Source: JAAGZL01 sp050291725
GTDB taxonomy: Bacteria > Pseudomonadota > Gammaproteobacteria > Chromatiales > Chromatiaceae
Length of the DNA: 64,000 nucleotides
Direction of reading: 5' to 3'
Assembly: GCA_050291725.1 (NCBI GenBank)
Contig: JBNKKH010000005.1
Coordinates: forward strand, 1 to 64,000
Every line of letters begins with the position of its first letter. Position 1 is the stretch's first letter. Position numbers and translations under genes: made by a program. The notes beneath the pieces are model-generated. The model made no database searches and had not been told where the DNA came from. It worked only from the letters and a program-made list of their open reading frames with translations. This document shows positions 42,880-52,028 of the stretch, one piece after another.

Positions 42880-44865
42880 CTAGTCATCACTCCACAATAG
42901 CAGTACCGCTCGGTCACCCTTCAACTCTTTGTGTGGAAGGGATGAACTGTCTTCAAGCAAAATATTAAATGGATGGTTGAACAGTTCGTTAGTGTCGGGA
43001 AAGACGAAAATTTCTGCTACCTCCTGTTTATATTGCTCGGTAACATTACCTACCCACAGAAGTTTTGCTCCAGGTTGCACCCTAGCGAATGCGGGCCAAA
43101 GTCGCAGTACCAGGCGGCGATCATCTGTAAGTGTTTTGGTCAGAGCCAGTGCCTCATGGCGGCTATCATGTACCTGAGGTAGCAGGGGGAGTTTCTCTAT
43201 CGGCTGTTTTGGAGAGAGAAACCTAAGGGCATTTCCCCAACTCAACGCTGGGGCTCTCTTCCACCCTTTTTGCTCTAGACTGGAGGCCAACAGCTCCAGA
43301 TTGCCAGCATACTGGATATCCAGAGGGTGGTTGTGTTTTCCACGTATGTCCCTGCGTGTCTGGGGAAGCTGTCTCCAACCTTGGTTGTTCCAATTGGCAG
43401 CAGCAATCTCGGTAACTTTTGGTGCTGGCATATATTTGGTCAGATCTGCGGAGTGTCCTCTCCAGCTTTGGTATCCGCTGGCTGCAGAGATAACCAGGAT
43501 TGTACTGAGCCCAAGTCCCAGCCAGTGGGCTTCGGCATGGGTGTGGCGGTAGTAGGCAATTCCTAAAATGGCCACCCAGCAGATACCCAAAGTTATGCTT
43601 CCTGTGATGTCGGAAAGCCAGTGAACACCTAGGTAGAGCCTGGCAATCGCAACCATCAAAACGACTATCCCAGCCAGATTATAGGGAAGCCAGCGCCAAT
43701 TCATCGGTACGGAGCGTGCAATTATTACTGCAAGAAAACCGTAGATCACCACGGCTCGCAGAGTATGGCCACTGGGGAAAGAGTAAGGGTCTAGTCCTGT
43801 AACCTGGTTAGGTGGGCGCGGTACCTGTAGTCCATATTTCAGGGCAGAGGAGGCTAGGATGGCAAACCCTGCTGCTGCTAACCAGTACCAAAGAGTACGC
43901 CAGTGTTTTTGCCGGACTAAAAATGCGGAGACAGCGACAACCAGAATTGCTACCACTAGGCCATCTGCCAGACGGGAACTTAGTAGCATCAGATTGTCGG
44001 CCCAAGGGGTGTGCAGGCTTGTCAAACTATTCAGTACAGTGAGATCTATTCCTGCTAGGGAAGATCCGTTCAATACAGCACTCATTAATAAAGCAAACAG
44101 GCCCATCGCAAATATCAGGATGGTAGCCATGATGGCCAGCCCCTTCGCTTCCGGGTGGTTGGGGTCGGCCAGGGCGTTAGCGGTGTCAGTGAATGCAGGG
44201 TGTAGACGCGACCAGTTCAGAAAGGCTTGTAACCAAGCGCTGGCGTGGGGCTGGAAGCGGCGGAAGATGAAGCGCACCAGCCAGAATACCAACCATATCA
44301 GAATTGCCAGCATAACAATCAGGATTACCAGGCGAAACGCCACCTGGGAGGCTAGTTCCAGAGATGCACCGAACACTATGCCTGGAGCTAGATAGGCCGG
44401 GGCCCAGATCAGGGAAGCCAAAATGCTGGCTGTAATAAAGCGCCAGGGGCGCATGCCCATAGTTCCTGCAATCAGGGGCACCACTGCTCTAACAGGGCCG
44501 AAAAAGCGGCCGAAGGCCACGCTCTTGCCGCCATATTTGGTAAAGAACTCCTGCCCCTGTTCCAGACTTTCCTGGTAGCGAGTGAAAGGCCAGAGGTTGG
44601 TGATTCTGTCGCGAAAGTGAAAGCCAAATAGGAAGCTACTTACATCGCCTACTACTGCACCAGCAACTGCCCAAGCGAACGCAGGCCAAAACTCTATAGC
44701 CCCTGCGGATATTAGAGCGCCGATGCCGAACATAATGGCGACTCCAGGGACAATCAATCCAACTATGGCCAGAGATTCGGTCATGGCCACCATGAATATG
44801 ACTATCCCTGACCATAGGGGGTGCATTTCGACCCAATGCAGAAGTTGTTGGAATATCTCTGTCAC
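42880..44865 (-). CDS. DedA-PAP2 phosphatase-LssY C-terminal fusion membrane protein (661 aa)
   Basis: Residues 1-200 form a DedA/SNARE-associated domain (GALISAGAIEFWPAFAWAVA, GRFFGPVRAVVPLIAGTMGM), which in other proteins moves undecaprenyl phosphate or lipids across the membrane. Residues 290-460 form a PAP2 phosphatase with all motifs: KYGLQVPRP, PSGHTL and RLYLGVHWLSD. The last 180 residues match the LssY C-terminal domain. The combination suggests dephosphorylation of a lipid phosphate coupled to its transport. The start is a GTG at 44865. Single genes with this fusion are known from gammaproteobacteria. Confidence 0.9.
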   Translation of the reverse strand: MTEIFQQLLHWVEMHPLWSGIVIFMVAMTESLAIVGLIVPGVAIMFGIGALISAGAIEFWPAFAWAVAGAVVGDVSSFLFGFHFRDRITNLWPFTRYQESLEQGQEFFTKYGGKSVAFGRFFGPVRAVVPLIAGTMGMRPWRFITASILASLIWAPAYLAPGIVFGASLELASQVAFRLVILIVMLAILIWLVFWLVRFIFRRFQPHASAWLQAFLNWSRLHPAFTDTANALADPNHPEAKGLAIMATILIFAMGLFALLMSAVLNGSSLAGIDLTVLNSLTSLHTPWADNLMLLSSRLADGLVVAILVVAVSAFLVRQKHWRTLWYWLAAAGFAILASSALKYGLQVPRPPNQVTGLDPYSFPSGHTLRAVVIYGFLAVIIARSVPMNWRWLPYNLAGIVVLMVAIARLYLGVHWLSDITGSITLGICWVAILGIAYYRHTHAEAHWLGLGLSTILVISAASGYQSWRGHSADLTKYMPAPKVTEIAAANWNNQGWRQLPQTRRDIRGKHNHPLDIQYAGNLELLASSLEQKGWKRAPALSWGNALRFLSPKQPIEKLPLLPQVHDSRHEALALTKTLTDDRRLVLRLWPAFARVQPGAKLLWVGNVTEQYKQEVAEIFVFPDTNELFNHPFNILLEDSSSLPHKELKGDRAVLLLWSDD

Positions 44866-45039
44866 TGTTTAGGTAAATAGATCCTGGAAACAAGGTGTAG
44901 GCCCAATTGTTCCATGAATTGATGTTGGGGGCTAATCGAACAGGATGATGTTTTCCGGTGTTATGGCTAGATATGAACTAGGGTCTCCATACCTGTGGTA
45001 TGGACATAACTGTTTAGAATTATTGAGGTTAGGTTTGCT

Positions 45040-45309
45040 TTAAGAGCAACAGCCAGTTTTTTTTATAGTGCTCTGATTTGTTAGCATTTCGTAGAGCTTG
45101 TCCTTTAGCACCATACGCTTTTTCTTCAGCTCTTCGGCATAGACGTCGGAGACCGGCTCAATATTCTGCTCTATCTCCAGAATCTCCTTGTCCAAGTTAT
45201 CATACTCTTTGTACATAGCATCGAAGACTGGATTTACATCGCGCAGGCATTTGATCAGCTCTGCATGCTCCGGAAACTCGTGTGGAAGGTCGTGTCTTTC
45301 GCCAAACAT
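45040..45309 (-). CDS. DUF465 (YdcH-like) small protein (89 aa)
   Basis: HDLPHEFPEHAELIKCLRD and FDAMYKEYDNLDKEILEIEQ are the hallmark of DUF465 proteins, a helical hairpin with a coiled coil. Function is not established. I start at the ATG at 45309 with GAGGAG six bases upstream; the frame could extend 22 residues further without support. The C-terminus adds a small cysteine pair (TGCCS), which is unusual for the family. It is divergent from the EF-G-like gene. Confidence 0.88.
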   Translation of the reverse strand: MFGERHDLPHEFPEHAELIKCLRDVNPVFDAMYKEYDNLDKEILEIEQNIEPVSDVYAEELKKKRMVLKDKLYEMLTNQSTIKKTGCCS

Positions 45310-45484
45310 ATGCTGCTCCTCAATACATCTGTTAATAACACTGGATAGGAAACGCGTTTTATGTTTTTCTATCACTGTTTTACATTAAAAAAAAGACCGG
45401 TGACAGATTTATTTCAGTCAGACTGAGTTTTTCCTGATTGAAATCATCTCTGGGCCAGTTTCACCACTAAAGAAGGAAACAATC

Positions 45485-47533
45485 ATGCCTCGATATACTG
45501 CAGAAGATATACGCAATATCGCACTGGTTGGGCAGAGCGGTTGTGGTAAAACCACCCTGGTTGAGGCTCTCCTGGCGCAATCCGGCACAATAAACAGCGC
45601 CGGCAGTGTGGAAAAGGGTACTACCGTAAGTGATTTTGACCCACTGGAGAAGGAGTATCAGCACTCACTTACCTCCTCTGTGGCCAGTATTGATCACGAA
45701 AATATTCATGTGAATATTATCGATACACCGGGGCTTCCTGATTTTATCGGACAGTCTATAGCTACGTTCCAGGCAGTGGAGACTGTGGCCATTGTGATAA
45801 ATGCGGCAGCTGGAATAGAGATGGTCAGCAGGCGTATGTTGCAGATGGCCCAGGAGCACAAGCTCTGCCGCATGATTATCATTAATAATATTGACGCCGA
45901 GGGGGTAGATCTTCCCGGATTGGTAGAGAGCATACGTGACGAATTTGGTCCAGAGTGTCTGCCGATAAATCTGCCTACGAGTGGCGCCAAACAGGTGGTG
46001 GACTGCTTTTTTAACCCGGAAGGGGAGTCAGATTTCTCTTCGGTTGCCGAGGCCCATACCCAGATTATTGATCAGGTAGTAGAGGTGGATGAGAAGTTGA
46101 TGGAGCTCTATCTGGAGCAGGGTGAGGAGCTCTCTCCTGAACAGCTACATGATCCATTCGAGAAGTCTCTGCGGGAAGGCCATCTGGTACCTATATGTTT
46201 TAGCTCGGCGGCAAATGGTGCTGGCATCTCCTGTCTGTTACATGTGTTTGAACATCTTATGCCCAACCCGATGGAAGGCAACCCCCGCCCATTTATGCTG
46301 GGAGAAGGTGATGATGAGAAACCGTTTGAGGTGGAACCTGATCCATCTAAACATGTAGTGGCCCATGTGTTTAAGGTGGCGGCCGATCCCTTTGTGGGCA
46401 AGCTGGGAGTGTTTCGTGTCCACCAGGGCACCATAACCAAGGATAGCCAGCTCTATGTTGGAGATGGACGCAAACCATTCAAGGTGGGGCATATTCTCAA
46501 GCTACAGGGCAAAGAGCAGAAGGAGATGTCCAAGGGTATTCCTGGCGATATCTGCGCCGTGGCAAAGGTGGAAGAGCTGCATCTGGATGCGGTGCTGCAT
46601 GACTCTCATGAGGAGGACTATCTGCATATTAAGCCTCTGGAGTTTCCGGTACCGGTGTTTGGTCTGGCCATCCACGCTAAGACCAGGGGAGATGATCAGC
46701 GTCTAGGTAATGCCCTACATAGGGTGGTGGAAGAGGACGCCTGTCTGGAGATTGAGCATAACGTCGCCAATAACGAAACCATTCTGCGTGGCCTGGGTGA
46801 ACTGCATCTGCGTCTTACTCTGGAGAAGATGAAAGATCGTTTCAATGTAGATGTGGATACCCAACCACCCAAGATCAGTTACAGAGAGACCATTAGCGCT
46901 GCGGCTGAAGGGCACCATCGCCACAAGAAGCAGACTGGCGGCGCTGGTCAGTTCGGTGAGGTGTATCTGCGCATAGCACCCTTGGAGCGAGGAGCAGGCT
47001 TTCAGTTCGTGGATGAAGTGAAGGGTGGTGTCATCCCATCCGGCTTGATCCCGGCAGTGGAGAAGGGTGTGCTCCAGGCTATCAATGAGGGTGTGGTGGC
47101 TGGCTATGAGATGCAGGATGTGAAGGTCACTGTATACGATGGTAAATACCACTCGGTAGACTCCAAAGAGGTGGCATTCGTCGCTGCAGGCAAAAAGGCG
47201 TTTCAGGACGCTGTGGCCAAGGCCAAGCCCATACTACTGGAGCCGGTGGTGGTGCTGGATCTGGTAGTTCCGGATGAGACTATGGGTGCCGTGACCGGCG
47301 ATCTCTCTGGCAAGCGTGGTCAACTCTTAGGGACAGACGCCATGAGCGGTGGCCTGCTGAATATCAAAGCCAAGGTGCCCCTGTCTGAGATAGGTCAGTA
47401 TGCCAACGAGCTTAACTCCATAACCGGTGGACGTGGTTCATATACCCTGGAGTTTAGTCACTATCAGCAGGTGCCCCATGATATACAGCAGGCACTGGCG
47501 TCTGAATACAAACCGGCTGAGGTTGAAGATTAG
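45485..47533 (+). CDS. elongation factor G-like GTPase (682 aa)
   Basis: The domain order of EF-G is complete: a G domain with GQSGCGKTT (G1), DTPG (G3) and later domains II-V, including LGELHLRLTLEKMKDRFNVD and KQTGGAGQFGEVYLRI. The G4 motif reads NNID rather than NKxD, which should weaken guanine specificity or mark the divergent EF-G2-like branch. This branch usually occurs beside the canonical fusA in the str operon, which is not in this window. Whether it takes part in translocation, recycling or another task is not clear. Shine-Dalgarno AAGGA precedes the ATG. Confidence 0.88.
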   Translation: MPRYTAEDIRNIALVGQSGCGKTTLVEALLAQSGTINSAGSVEKGTTVSDFDPLEKEYQHSLTSSVASIDHENIHVNIIDTPGLPDFIGQSIATFQAVETVAIVINAAAGIEMVSRRMLQMAQEHKLCRMIIINNIDAEGVDLPGLVESIRDEFGPECLPINLPTSGAKQVVDCFFNPEGESDFSSVAEAHTQIIDQVVEVDEKLMELYLEQGEELSPEQLHDPFEKSLREGHLVPICFSSAANGAGISCLLHVFEHLMPNPMEGNPRPFMLGEGDDEKPFEVEPDPSKHVVAHVFKVAADPFVGKLGVFRVHQGTITKDSQLYVGDGRKPFKVGHILKLQGKEQKEMSKGIPGDICAVAKVEELHLDAVLHDSHEEDYLHIKPLEFPVPVFGLAIHAKTRGDDQRLGNALHRVVEEDACLEIEHNVANNETILRGLGELHLRLTLEKMKDRFNVDVDTQPPKISYRETISAAAEGHHRHKKQTGGAGQFGEVYLRIAPLERGAGFQFVDEVKGGVIPSGLIPAVEKGVLQAINEGVVAGYEMQDVKVTVYDGKYHSVDSKEVAFVAAGKKAFQDAVAKAKPILLEPVVVLDLVVPDETMGAVTGDLSGKRGQLLGTDAMSGGLLNIKAKVPLSEIGQYANELNSITGGRGSYTLEFSHYQQVPHDIQQALASEYKPAEVED

Positions 47534-47874
47534 CCGGGCTTAGGGATTAGGTACCATGGTCTAAGTGCTTGGTTGATTGACATTCATGCTGTCTCACTGC
47601 AGCCAATTTAAACCATCACCAGATAGAATATTAGTATCTTCTTCTTAGGTGTATCCATCGCAGGTGAGGCGTTTAGGGAAATTGCTTAATAACTTAGGCA
47701 GTTTCTCTGATAGCCTTATCATTTGTGATCAGGTGAATATCCCAGAAAAAATTCTTTACTCTTAGTTTGAAAACCAATATAACCTTATATTGAATTTAAT
47801 TCTGATCAAAACTGTGCCGTCGTAACCATACTGAAGACACATACATTTCAATGCCCACAGGGAGGGATGAGATC
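47534..47874. other. intergenic region without recognised gene
   Basis: The 341 bases between the EF-G-like gene and the second VPLPA-tailed gene contain no reading frame with a ribosome binding site and no clear stem-loop followed by T. The last 20 bases hold the AGGGAGG site used by the next gene. Confidence 0.6.
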
Positions 47875-48525
47875 ATGGTGGAAATTATTGAATCAAAATA
47901 TAAGGCCATATTTATCGGCGCTGTACTTTTTATGTGTAGCTCCACAGTGTGGTCTAGTACGGTGAACTGGGTAGATTGGACAAGTACATCATCTGGCACC
48001 CTGGATACTGGCTCTTTGATTATCGACGTCGAGCTAACCGGCAGTCCAATGGGTCTTAGCAATGGCGACACTTACTACAAGAATTATCCTAGCACTTACA
48101 ATAACTTCAATCCGTCTGATGTGATCGCGGTTAACAGTGCAGGAACTTTTACCCTGAATTTCTCAGAAGCAATTACCAATCCTTATTTTGCCTTGGTTAG
48201 TGTAGGGCAACCTAATCTATCTGTAACATATGATTTTTCAGCTTCTTCACCAACCTCTGTGTCCATTGTATCGAGTGGAGCTAACCAATGGGGATATGGA
48301 GGCTACACTATAAGTGGTGATATTTTTACCGGCAATGAATACAATGGAATCCTGCAATTGATGGGAACATTCGATTCCATAACCTTCACTACGGGTCCTG
48401 ATGAGTACTGGCACGGATTTAATATCGGCGTTTCCGCCGTACCTCTTCCTGCTGCAATATGGTTGTTCAGCGGCGGTCTGCTTAGCCTTATGGGAATATC
48501 TCTGCGTAAAAAGGCCAGCAGCTAA
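47875..48525 (+). CDS. exported protein with VPLPA-type sorting tail (216 aa)
   Basis: The N-terminus contains a signal peptide (YKAIFIGAVLFMCSSTVWS), and the mature part is rich in Ser, Thr, Asn and aromatic residues, as in beta-sandwich surface proteins. The end reads VPLPAAIWLFSGGLLSLMGI followed by LRKK, the same sorting-tail type as the protein at 42216. I start at the ATG at 47875 because AGGGAGG lies eight bases upstream; an ATG at 47851 is less well placed. It is probably processed by an exosortase encoded elsewhere. The function of the mature domain is not known. Confidence 0.82.
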   Translation: MVEIIESKYKAIFIGAVLFMCSSTVWSSTVNWVDWTSTSSGTLDTGSLIIDVELTGSPMGLSNGDTYYKNYPSTYNNFNPSDVIAVNSAGTFTLNFSEAITNPYFALVSVGQPNLSVTYDFSASSPTSVSIVSSGANQWGYGGYTISGDIFTGNEYNGILQLMGTFDSITFTTGPDEYWHGFNIGVSAVPLPAAIWLFSGGLLSLMGISLRKKASS

Positions 48526-48560
48526 ATAACACTAGATAAATCATCCAACTATCCATGTAC

Positions 48561-48579
48561 CCCGCGGCTAAGCCGCGGG
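48561..48579. repeat. perfect GC-rich inverted repeat
   Basis: CCCGCGGCT (48561-48569) and AGCCGCGGG (48571-48579) are exact complements around one base. The sequence after it (GGGATG) is shared with the hairpin at 49193-49213, so both may be copies of one REP-like family. It could also act as a weak terminator of the gene at 47875, though no T run follows directly. Confidence 0.55.
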
Positions 48580-48859
48580 ATGCTAGTTTTTATATTACCT
48601 AGTTCCTCAGGTTTGACCTAGTCCCATACTAATTCTTTTGATCGCTGGTTCCAGTGTGGAGTGTGCCCATCGTTGTTACAGGTAACCTATGCGTTATTGG
48701 TGTCTAGTAATTTTGCCAATGAAAATCTGAATCTGGATTTTTCTGTCGGTGGGCGTTCTTCCATTCCAAATGATTTTTTCATCGCCCTGGAGTTTCAGCG
48801 TCAGGGGTATATAGAAATTCACAAAGGCAAAAAATACATAGAGACAGTGGCTGTTTTTG

Positions 48860-49096
48860 TTGCATAGTTGCGAACCAAACTATGGTGTTGAGGCGCTAAG
48901 GTTAGATCCATTTCTGTCCGAAGAGTTATATGCAGGACTAATGTAAAAAGGCTTTTATCGTTGGTTAATATCCCATGATGTGGAAAATCGCGCAGAGTAT
49001 CTCAACTCTCTTTTTACAGGAGGAGCACTGAAGCGCGAGCCAATTGTGGCTGCCCTGGACCATGGTATCTCCAACAAGTGGGAGTGCGTTTTATGA
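48860..49096 (+). pseudogene. decayed coding remnant
   Basis: One frame reads protein-like from TTG at 48860 (HSCEPNYGVEALRLDPFLSE) to a TAA after residue 28. It then continues in the same frame (KGFYRWLISHDVENRAEYLN) to a TGA at 49094-49096. The interrupted frame, absence of a start signal and flanking repeats suggest the remains of a gene. I cannot name the original family. A short frame at 48661-48867 just before it has no ribosome binding site and a different phase, and may be another remnant. Confidence 0.35.
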
Positions 49097-49143
49097 AGAA
49101 ATATAAATCACTGCGTGAGAAAATAGCTGGATAGTATTAACTC

Positions 49144-49217
49144 GTTATTCTTGCGTATGCGAGAATCCAGCTTCACCAGTTTTGTAACTGGATCCCGCGA
49201 TCAAGTCGCGGGATGAC
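49144..49217. repeat. composite REP-like element of three hairpins
   Basis: Three adjacent inverted repeats are seen: an imperfect ATTCTTGCG/TGCGAGAAT, CCAGTT/AACTGG (49176-49181 with 49186-49191) and TCCCGCGA/TCGCGGGA (49193-49200 with 49206-49213), followed by TGACGA. This resembles the widespread short intergenic elements of the type GGATCCCGCGATCAAGTCGCGG. Confidence 0.65.
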
Positions 49218-49317
49218 GATTTTCTAGTTAAGACCTAATAATAATTAGCGTTCTTTCGCGGTGATTTGCGTTCATTTGCGGATTGCTTTTATGGGTTCTA
49301 GCCTTCGGCCCTACTCT

Positions 49318-50601
49318 CTAAGCTATCTCCTTAAACGCCTCTCCCGCTGCGGCGATGGTATTTTCAATATCCTCATCGCTGTGTGCCGCAGAGACAAATC
49401 CAGCTTCAAACGCAGAAGGCGCCAGGTAGATACCCCGAGTCAGCATGGCATGAAAGAAGGCCTTGAACTGTCCTTGCCTACAGGCAGTAGATTGGGCGAA
49501 GTTGGTTACCTGTTCGGCATCGGTGAAGAAGATGCCGAACATGCCCCCCACCTGGTTGGCTGTTACCGGCACTCCGGCATTTTTCGCCTGCTTTAGTAGT
49601 CCGTCTACCAGTGTTTCGGTCTTCTTGGTTAGCTCGGAAAAGAAGTTAGGCTGGGAGATCAGTTCCAGAGTTTTTAGACCAGCGCTCATGGCTACTGGAT
49701 TACCAGAGAGAGTGCCAGCCTGATAGACCGGACCTAGGGGAGCAATATGTTCCATGATCTCACGTTTACCGCCAAAGGCTCCTACCGGCATGCCGCCACC
49801 GATTACCTTGCCCAGAGTGGTGAGGTCGGGCTGGATATTGTATAGCCCCTGAACGCCGCCCAGAGCTACGCGGAAGCCGGTCATCACCTCGTCAAAAATT
49901 AGCACCACTCCATGTTCGTCACAGGCGGTACGCAGGCCTTCAAGAAATCCCGGCACAGGCGGTATGCAGTTCATGTTGCCGGCAACCGGTTCTACGATGA
50001 TGCATGCCACCTGTTCTCCCACTTCAGCGAGACAGTTCTTTACCTGTTCCAGATCGTTGAAGTCGAGAGTGATGGTGTGTTCGGCCAGAGATGCTGGTAC
50101 GCCTGGGGAGCTCGGTTCGCCCAGAGTTAGGGCGCCAGAGCCGGCCTTTACCAGCAGGGAGTCTGAGTGGCCGTGGTAACACCCTTCGAATTTGATAATC
50201 TTGTCACGGCCGGTGTAGCCTCGGGCCAGGCGGATGGCGCTCATGGTGGCTTCAGTACCGGAGCTGACCATGCGCACCATATCCATAGACGGCACCAGCT
50301 TGCATACCAGATCTGCCATAGCGGTTTCAGACTCGGTCGGTGCACCAAAGCTTAGTCCTTTACCAATCACCGATTGAACTGCTTTGATCACCTCAGGGTG
50401 GGCGTGCCCCAGGATCATGGGTCCCCAAGAACCCACATAGTCAATGTAGCGGGTACCGTTAGGATCGAAGATATAGGCACCATCAGCGTGGTCGACGAAA
50501 ACCGGGTCTCCCCCAACCCCTTTAAACGCTCTAACAGGTGAGTTAACTCCACCAGGGATATGTTTCTGTGCCTGAATAAATAGATCCTTGGAACTGCTCA
50601 T
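49318..50601 (-). CDS. hemL: glutamate-1-semialdehyde 2,1-aminomutase HemL
   Basis: HemL converts glutamate-1-semialdehyde to 5-aminolevulinate for heme synthesis, with pyridoxal phosphate as cofactor. HIPGGVNSPVRAFKGVGGDP is the family start. RMVSSGTEATMSAIRLARGY, ILIFDEVMTGFRVALGG-type wording (VLIFDEVMTGFRVALGG) and LGKVIGGGMPVGAFGGKREI with the Schiff-base Lys are present. It has 427 residues. Its first base overlaps the stop codon of thiE by one, so the genes are coupled. Another heme enzyme, HemJ, is at 59237. Confidence 0.97.
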   Translation of the reverse strand: MSSSKDLFIQAQKHIPGGVNSPVRAFKGVGGDPVFVDHADGAYIFDPNGTRYIDYVGSWGPMILGHAHPEVIKAVQSVIGKGLSFGAPTESETAMADLVCKLVPSMDMVRMVSSGTEATMSAIRLARGYTGRDKIIKFEGCYHGHSDSLLVKAGSGALTLGEPSSPGVPASLAEHTITLDFNDLEQVKNCLAEVGEQVACIIVEPVAGNMNCIPPVPGFLEGLRTACDEHGVVLIFDEVMTGFRVALGGVQGLYNIQPDLTTLGKVIGGGMPVGAFGGKREIMEHIAPLGPVYQAGTLSGNPVAMSAGLKTLELISQPNFFSELTKKTETLVDGLLKQAKNAGVPVTANQVGGMFGIFFTDAEQVTNFAQSTACRQGQFKAFFHAMLTRGIYLAPSAFEAGFVSAAHSDEDIENTIAAAGEAFKEIA

Positions 50602-51236
50602 TAGTTTGAATCCTCGTTCTGTACAAATAGTTTTTGAAACTGTTCTGCCGCTGCGCGTATATCCTGCTGTCCAAACACTCCTTTAATTACCGCTAGCATG
50701 TCAGCGCCTGCCGCTAATAATGCAGCGCCATTTTCCGAGGTTATGCCGCCAATGGCAACTATGGGAAGCTGTAATCTGTTTTTAGCTGCACGTAACAGCT
50801 CGATTTCGGCCTGAACTGCCTGGGGTTTGCTGCTGGATGGGAAGAAGCGGCCGAAGGCTACATAGTTTGCCCCTGCCTCCTGGGCTGCTATGGCTAGATC
50901 CAGGCTGTTATAACAGGAGATCCCGATAATGGCTTGGTCGCCCAACTCAGCTCTGGCGCGGGTTATATCCAGGTCATCTTGTCCCAAGTGCACCCCGTCA
51001 GCGCCAATAGTGCTAGCCAGCTCTACGTCATCATTGATAATCAAATATGCTGAGAATCTGCGGCATAGATCTAACAGCTTTTCTGATTGGGCCAGACGTT
51101 TTTGCCTGTCTGATGATTTGTCTCGATACTGAATAATGCGAGCGCCACCCTCAAGGGCCAGTTCAACCTCGTGTGTAAGCTGCTCCTGGCTGCTGTCGGT
51201 TATGGCGTAGAGGCCGTTTAAGCGTCTGTTAGTCAT
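50601..51236 (-). CDS. thiE: thiamine phosphate synthase ThiE
   Basis: ThiE joins the pyrimidine and thiazole halves of thiamine. LNGLYAITDSSQEQLTHEVE, ARIIQYRDKSSDRQKRLAQS, LIINDDVELASTIGADGVHL followed by GQDDL, IGISCYNSLDLAIAAQEAGA, YVAFGRFFPSSSKP and VAIGGITSENGAALLAAGAD are the standard motifs. It has 211 residues. It lies ten bases after the ThiD-type kinase gene, which supplies its pyrimidine pyrophosphate substrate, and overlaps hemL by one base. Confidence 0.97.
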   Translation of the reverse strand: MTNRRLNGLYAITDSSQEQLTHEVELALEGGARIIQYRDKSSDRQKRLAQSEKLLDLCRRFSAYLIINDDVELASTIGADGVHLGQDDLDITRARAELGDQAIIGISCYNSLDLAIAAQEAGANYVAFGRFFPSSSKPQAVQAEIELLRAAKNRLQLPIVAIGGITSENGAALLAAGADMLAVIKGVFGQQDIRAAAEQFQKLFVQNEDSN

Positions 51237-51245
51237 ACTTGTAGA

Positions 51246-52028
51246 TCAGTTGGGCAATCGGTTGGGTAGGGCCTGACCACTGCTAAATCTGTTGGCTTGG
51301 TTTAGGGCATGCCATGTGTACTCCTGGGCTTCAGTTACCGCCTGGAGCATAGGTTGGCCCAGAGCTAATCTGGCGGCAATTGCAGAAGCCAGGGTGCAGC
51401 CTGAGCCATGGTAACTGTGGGGCAGGCGCGGCCACTCTAGCAAGTGAGGGTTATCAACGGATCCCTGGTATAGGGTATTGATCACCTTGTCGCCTGATTC
51501 GTGAGTACCGGTAACGAGAATATTGTTGCAGCCCATGGATAGCATCTCTGCAGCGGCCTCTGTTAGATCGCCTTTGCCTGATATGCGTCTGGCCTCTTCT
51601 GAGTTTGGTGTTGCTAGTCCGACCTGGGGTAGCAGATCACGGCGTATATTGGTCAACAGCTCCTCTCCTGCTAGATCACTGCCTCCGCCAGCAGCCAGAA
51701 CCGGGTCCAGTACTACCGGGATATGCTGGTGTTCCGCAATTAGCTCAACTATCTCTCTGCAGATAGCAACATTTCCTATTAAGCCGATCTTTATGGTTGC
51801 CACTGGCAGATCATGCAACACCGCCTCGGCCTGCTGCCGGAATAGCTCAGGGTCGGTTGGGCATAGCCGCTTTACATCATGAGTGTCTTGAACGGTGAGG
51901 CAGGTAACAGCGCTGGCAGCATGGCCACCGGCGGCAGCAATGGCCTCAATATCTGCATGTAGTCCGGCTCCTCCGCTGGGGTCATGGCCAGACAAACAGA
52001 GCACTATAGGTGGTAAGGGCTCACTCAT
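51246..52028 (-). CDS. thiD: hydroxymethylpyrimidine/phosphomethylpyrimidine kinase ThiD
   Basis: ThiD phosphorylates HMP and HMP phosphate. VLCLSGHDPSGGAGLHADIE is the conserved start, then GHAASAVTCLTVQDT, VVLDPVLAAGGGSDL and the C-terminal anion hole SYHGSGCTLASAIAARLALG with the catalytic Cys/Asp region. It has 260 residues. It is the first gene of the thiD-thiE-hemL unit. I saw no thiamine riboswitch in the 267 bases upstream, which are AT-rich and otherwise without recognised elements. Confidence 0.95.
   Translation of the reverse strand: MSEPLPPIVLCLSGHDPSGGAGLHADIEAIAAAGGHAASAVTCLTVQDTHDVKRLCPTDPELFRQQAEAVLHDLPVATIKIGLIGNVAICREIVELIAEHQHIPVVLDPVLAAGGGSDLAGEELLTNIRRDLLPQVGLATPNSEEARRISGKGDLTEAAAEMLSMGCNNILVTGTHESGDKVINTLYQGSVDNPHLLEWPRLPHSYHGSGCTLASAIAARLALGQPMLQAVTEAQEYTWHALNQANRFSSGQALPNRLPN

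Noticed and set aside
48661..48867. Open frame of 68 codons on the plus strand
   Set aside because: It lies in a decayed region, has no ribosome binding site and is not continuous with the next remnant; not supported as a gene.
49144..49217. CRISPR-like repeat
   Set aside because: The hairpins are not regularly spaced direct repeats with spacers; they fit a REP-like element.
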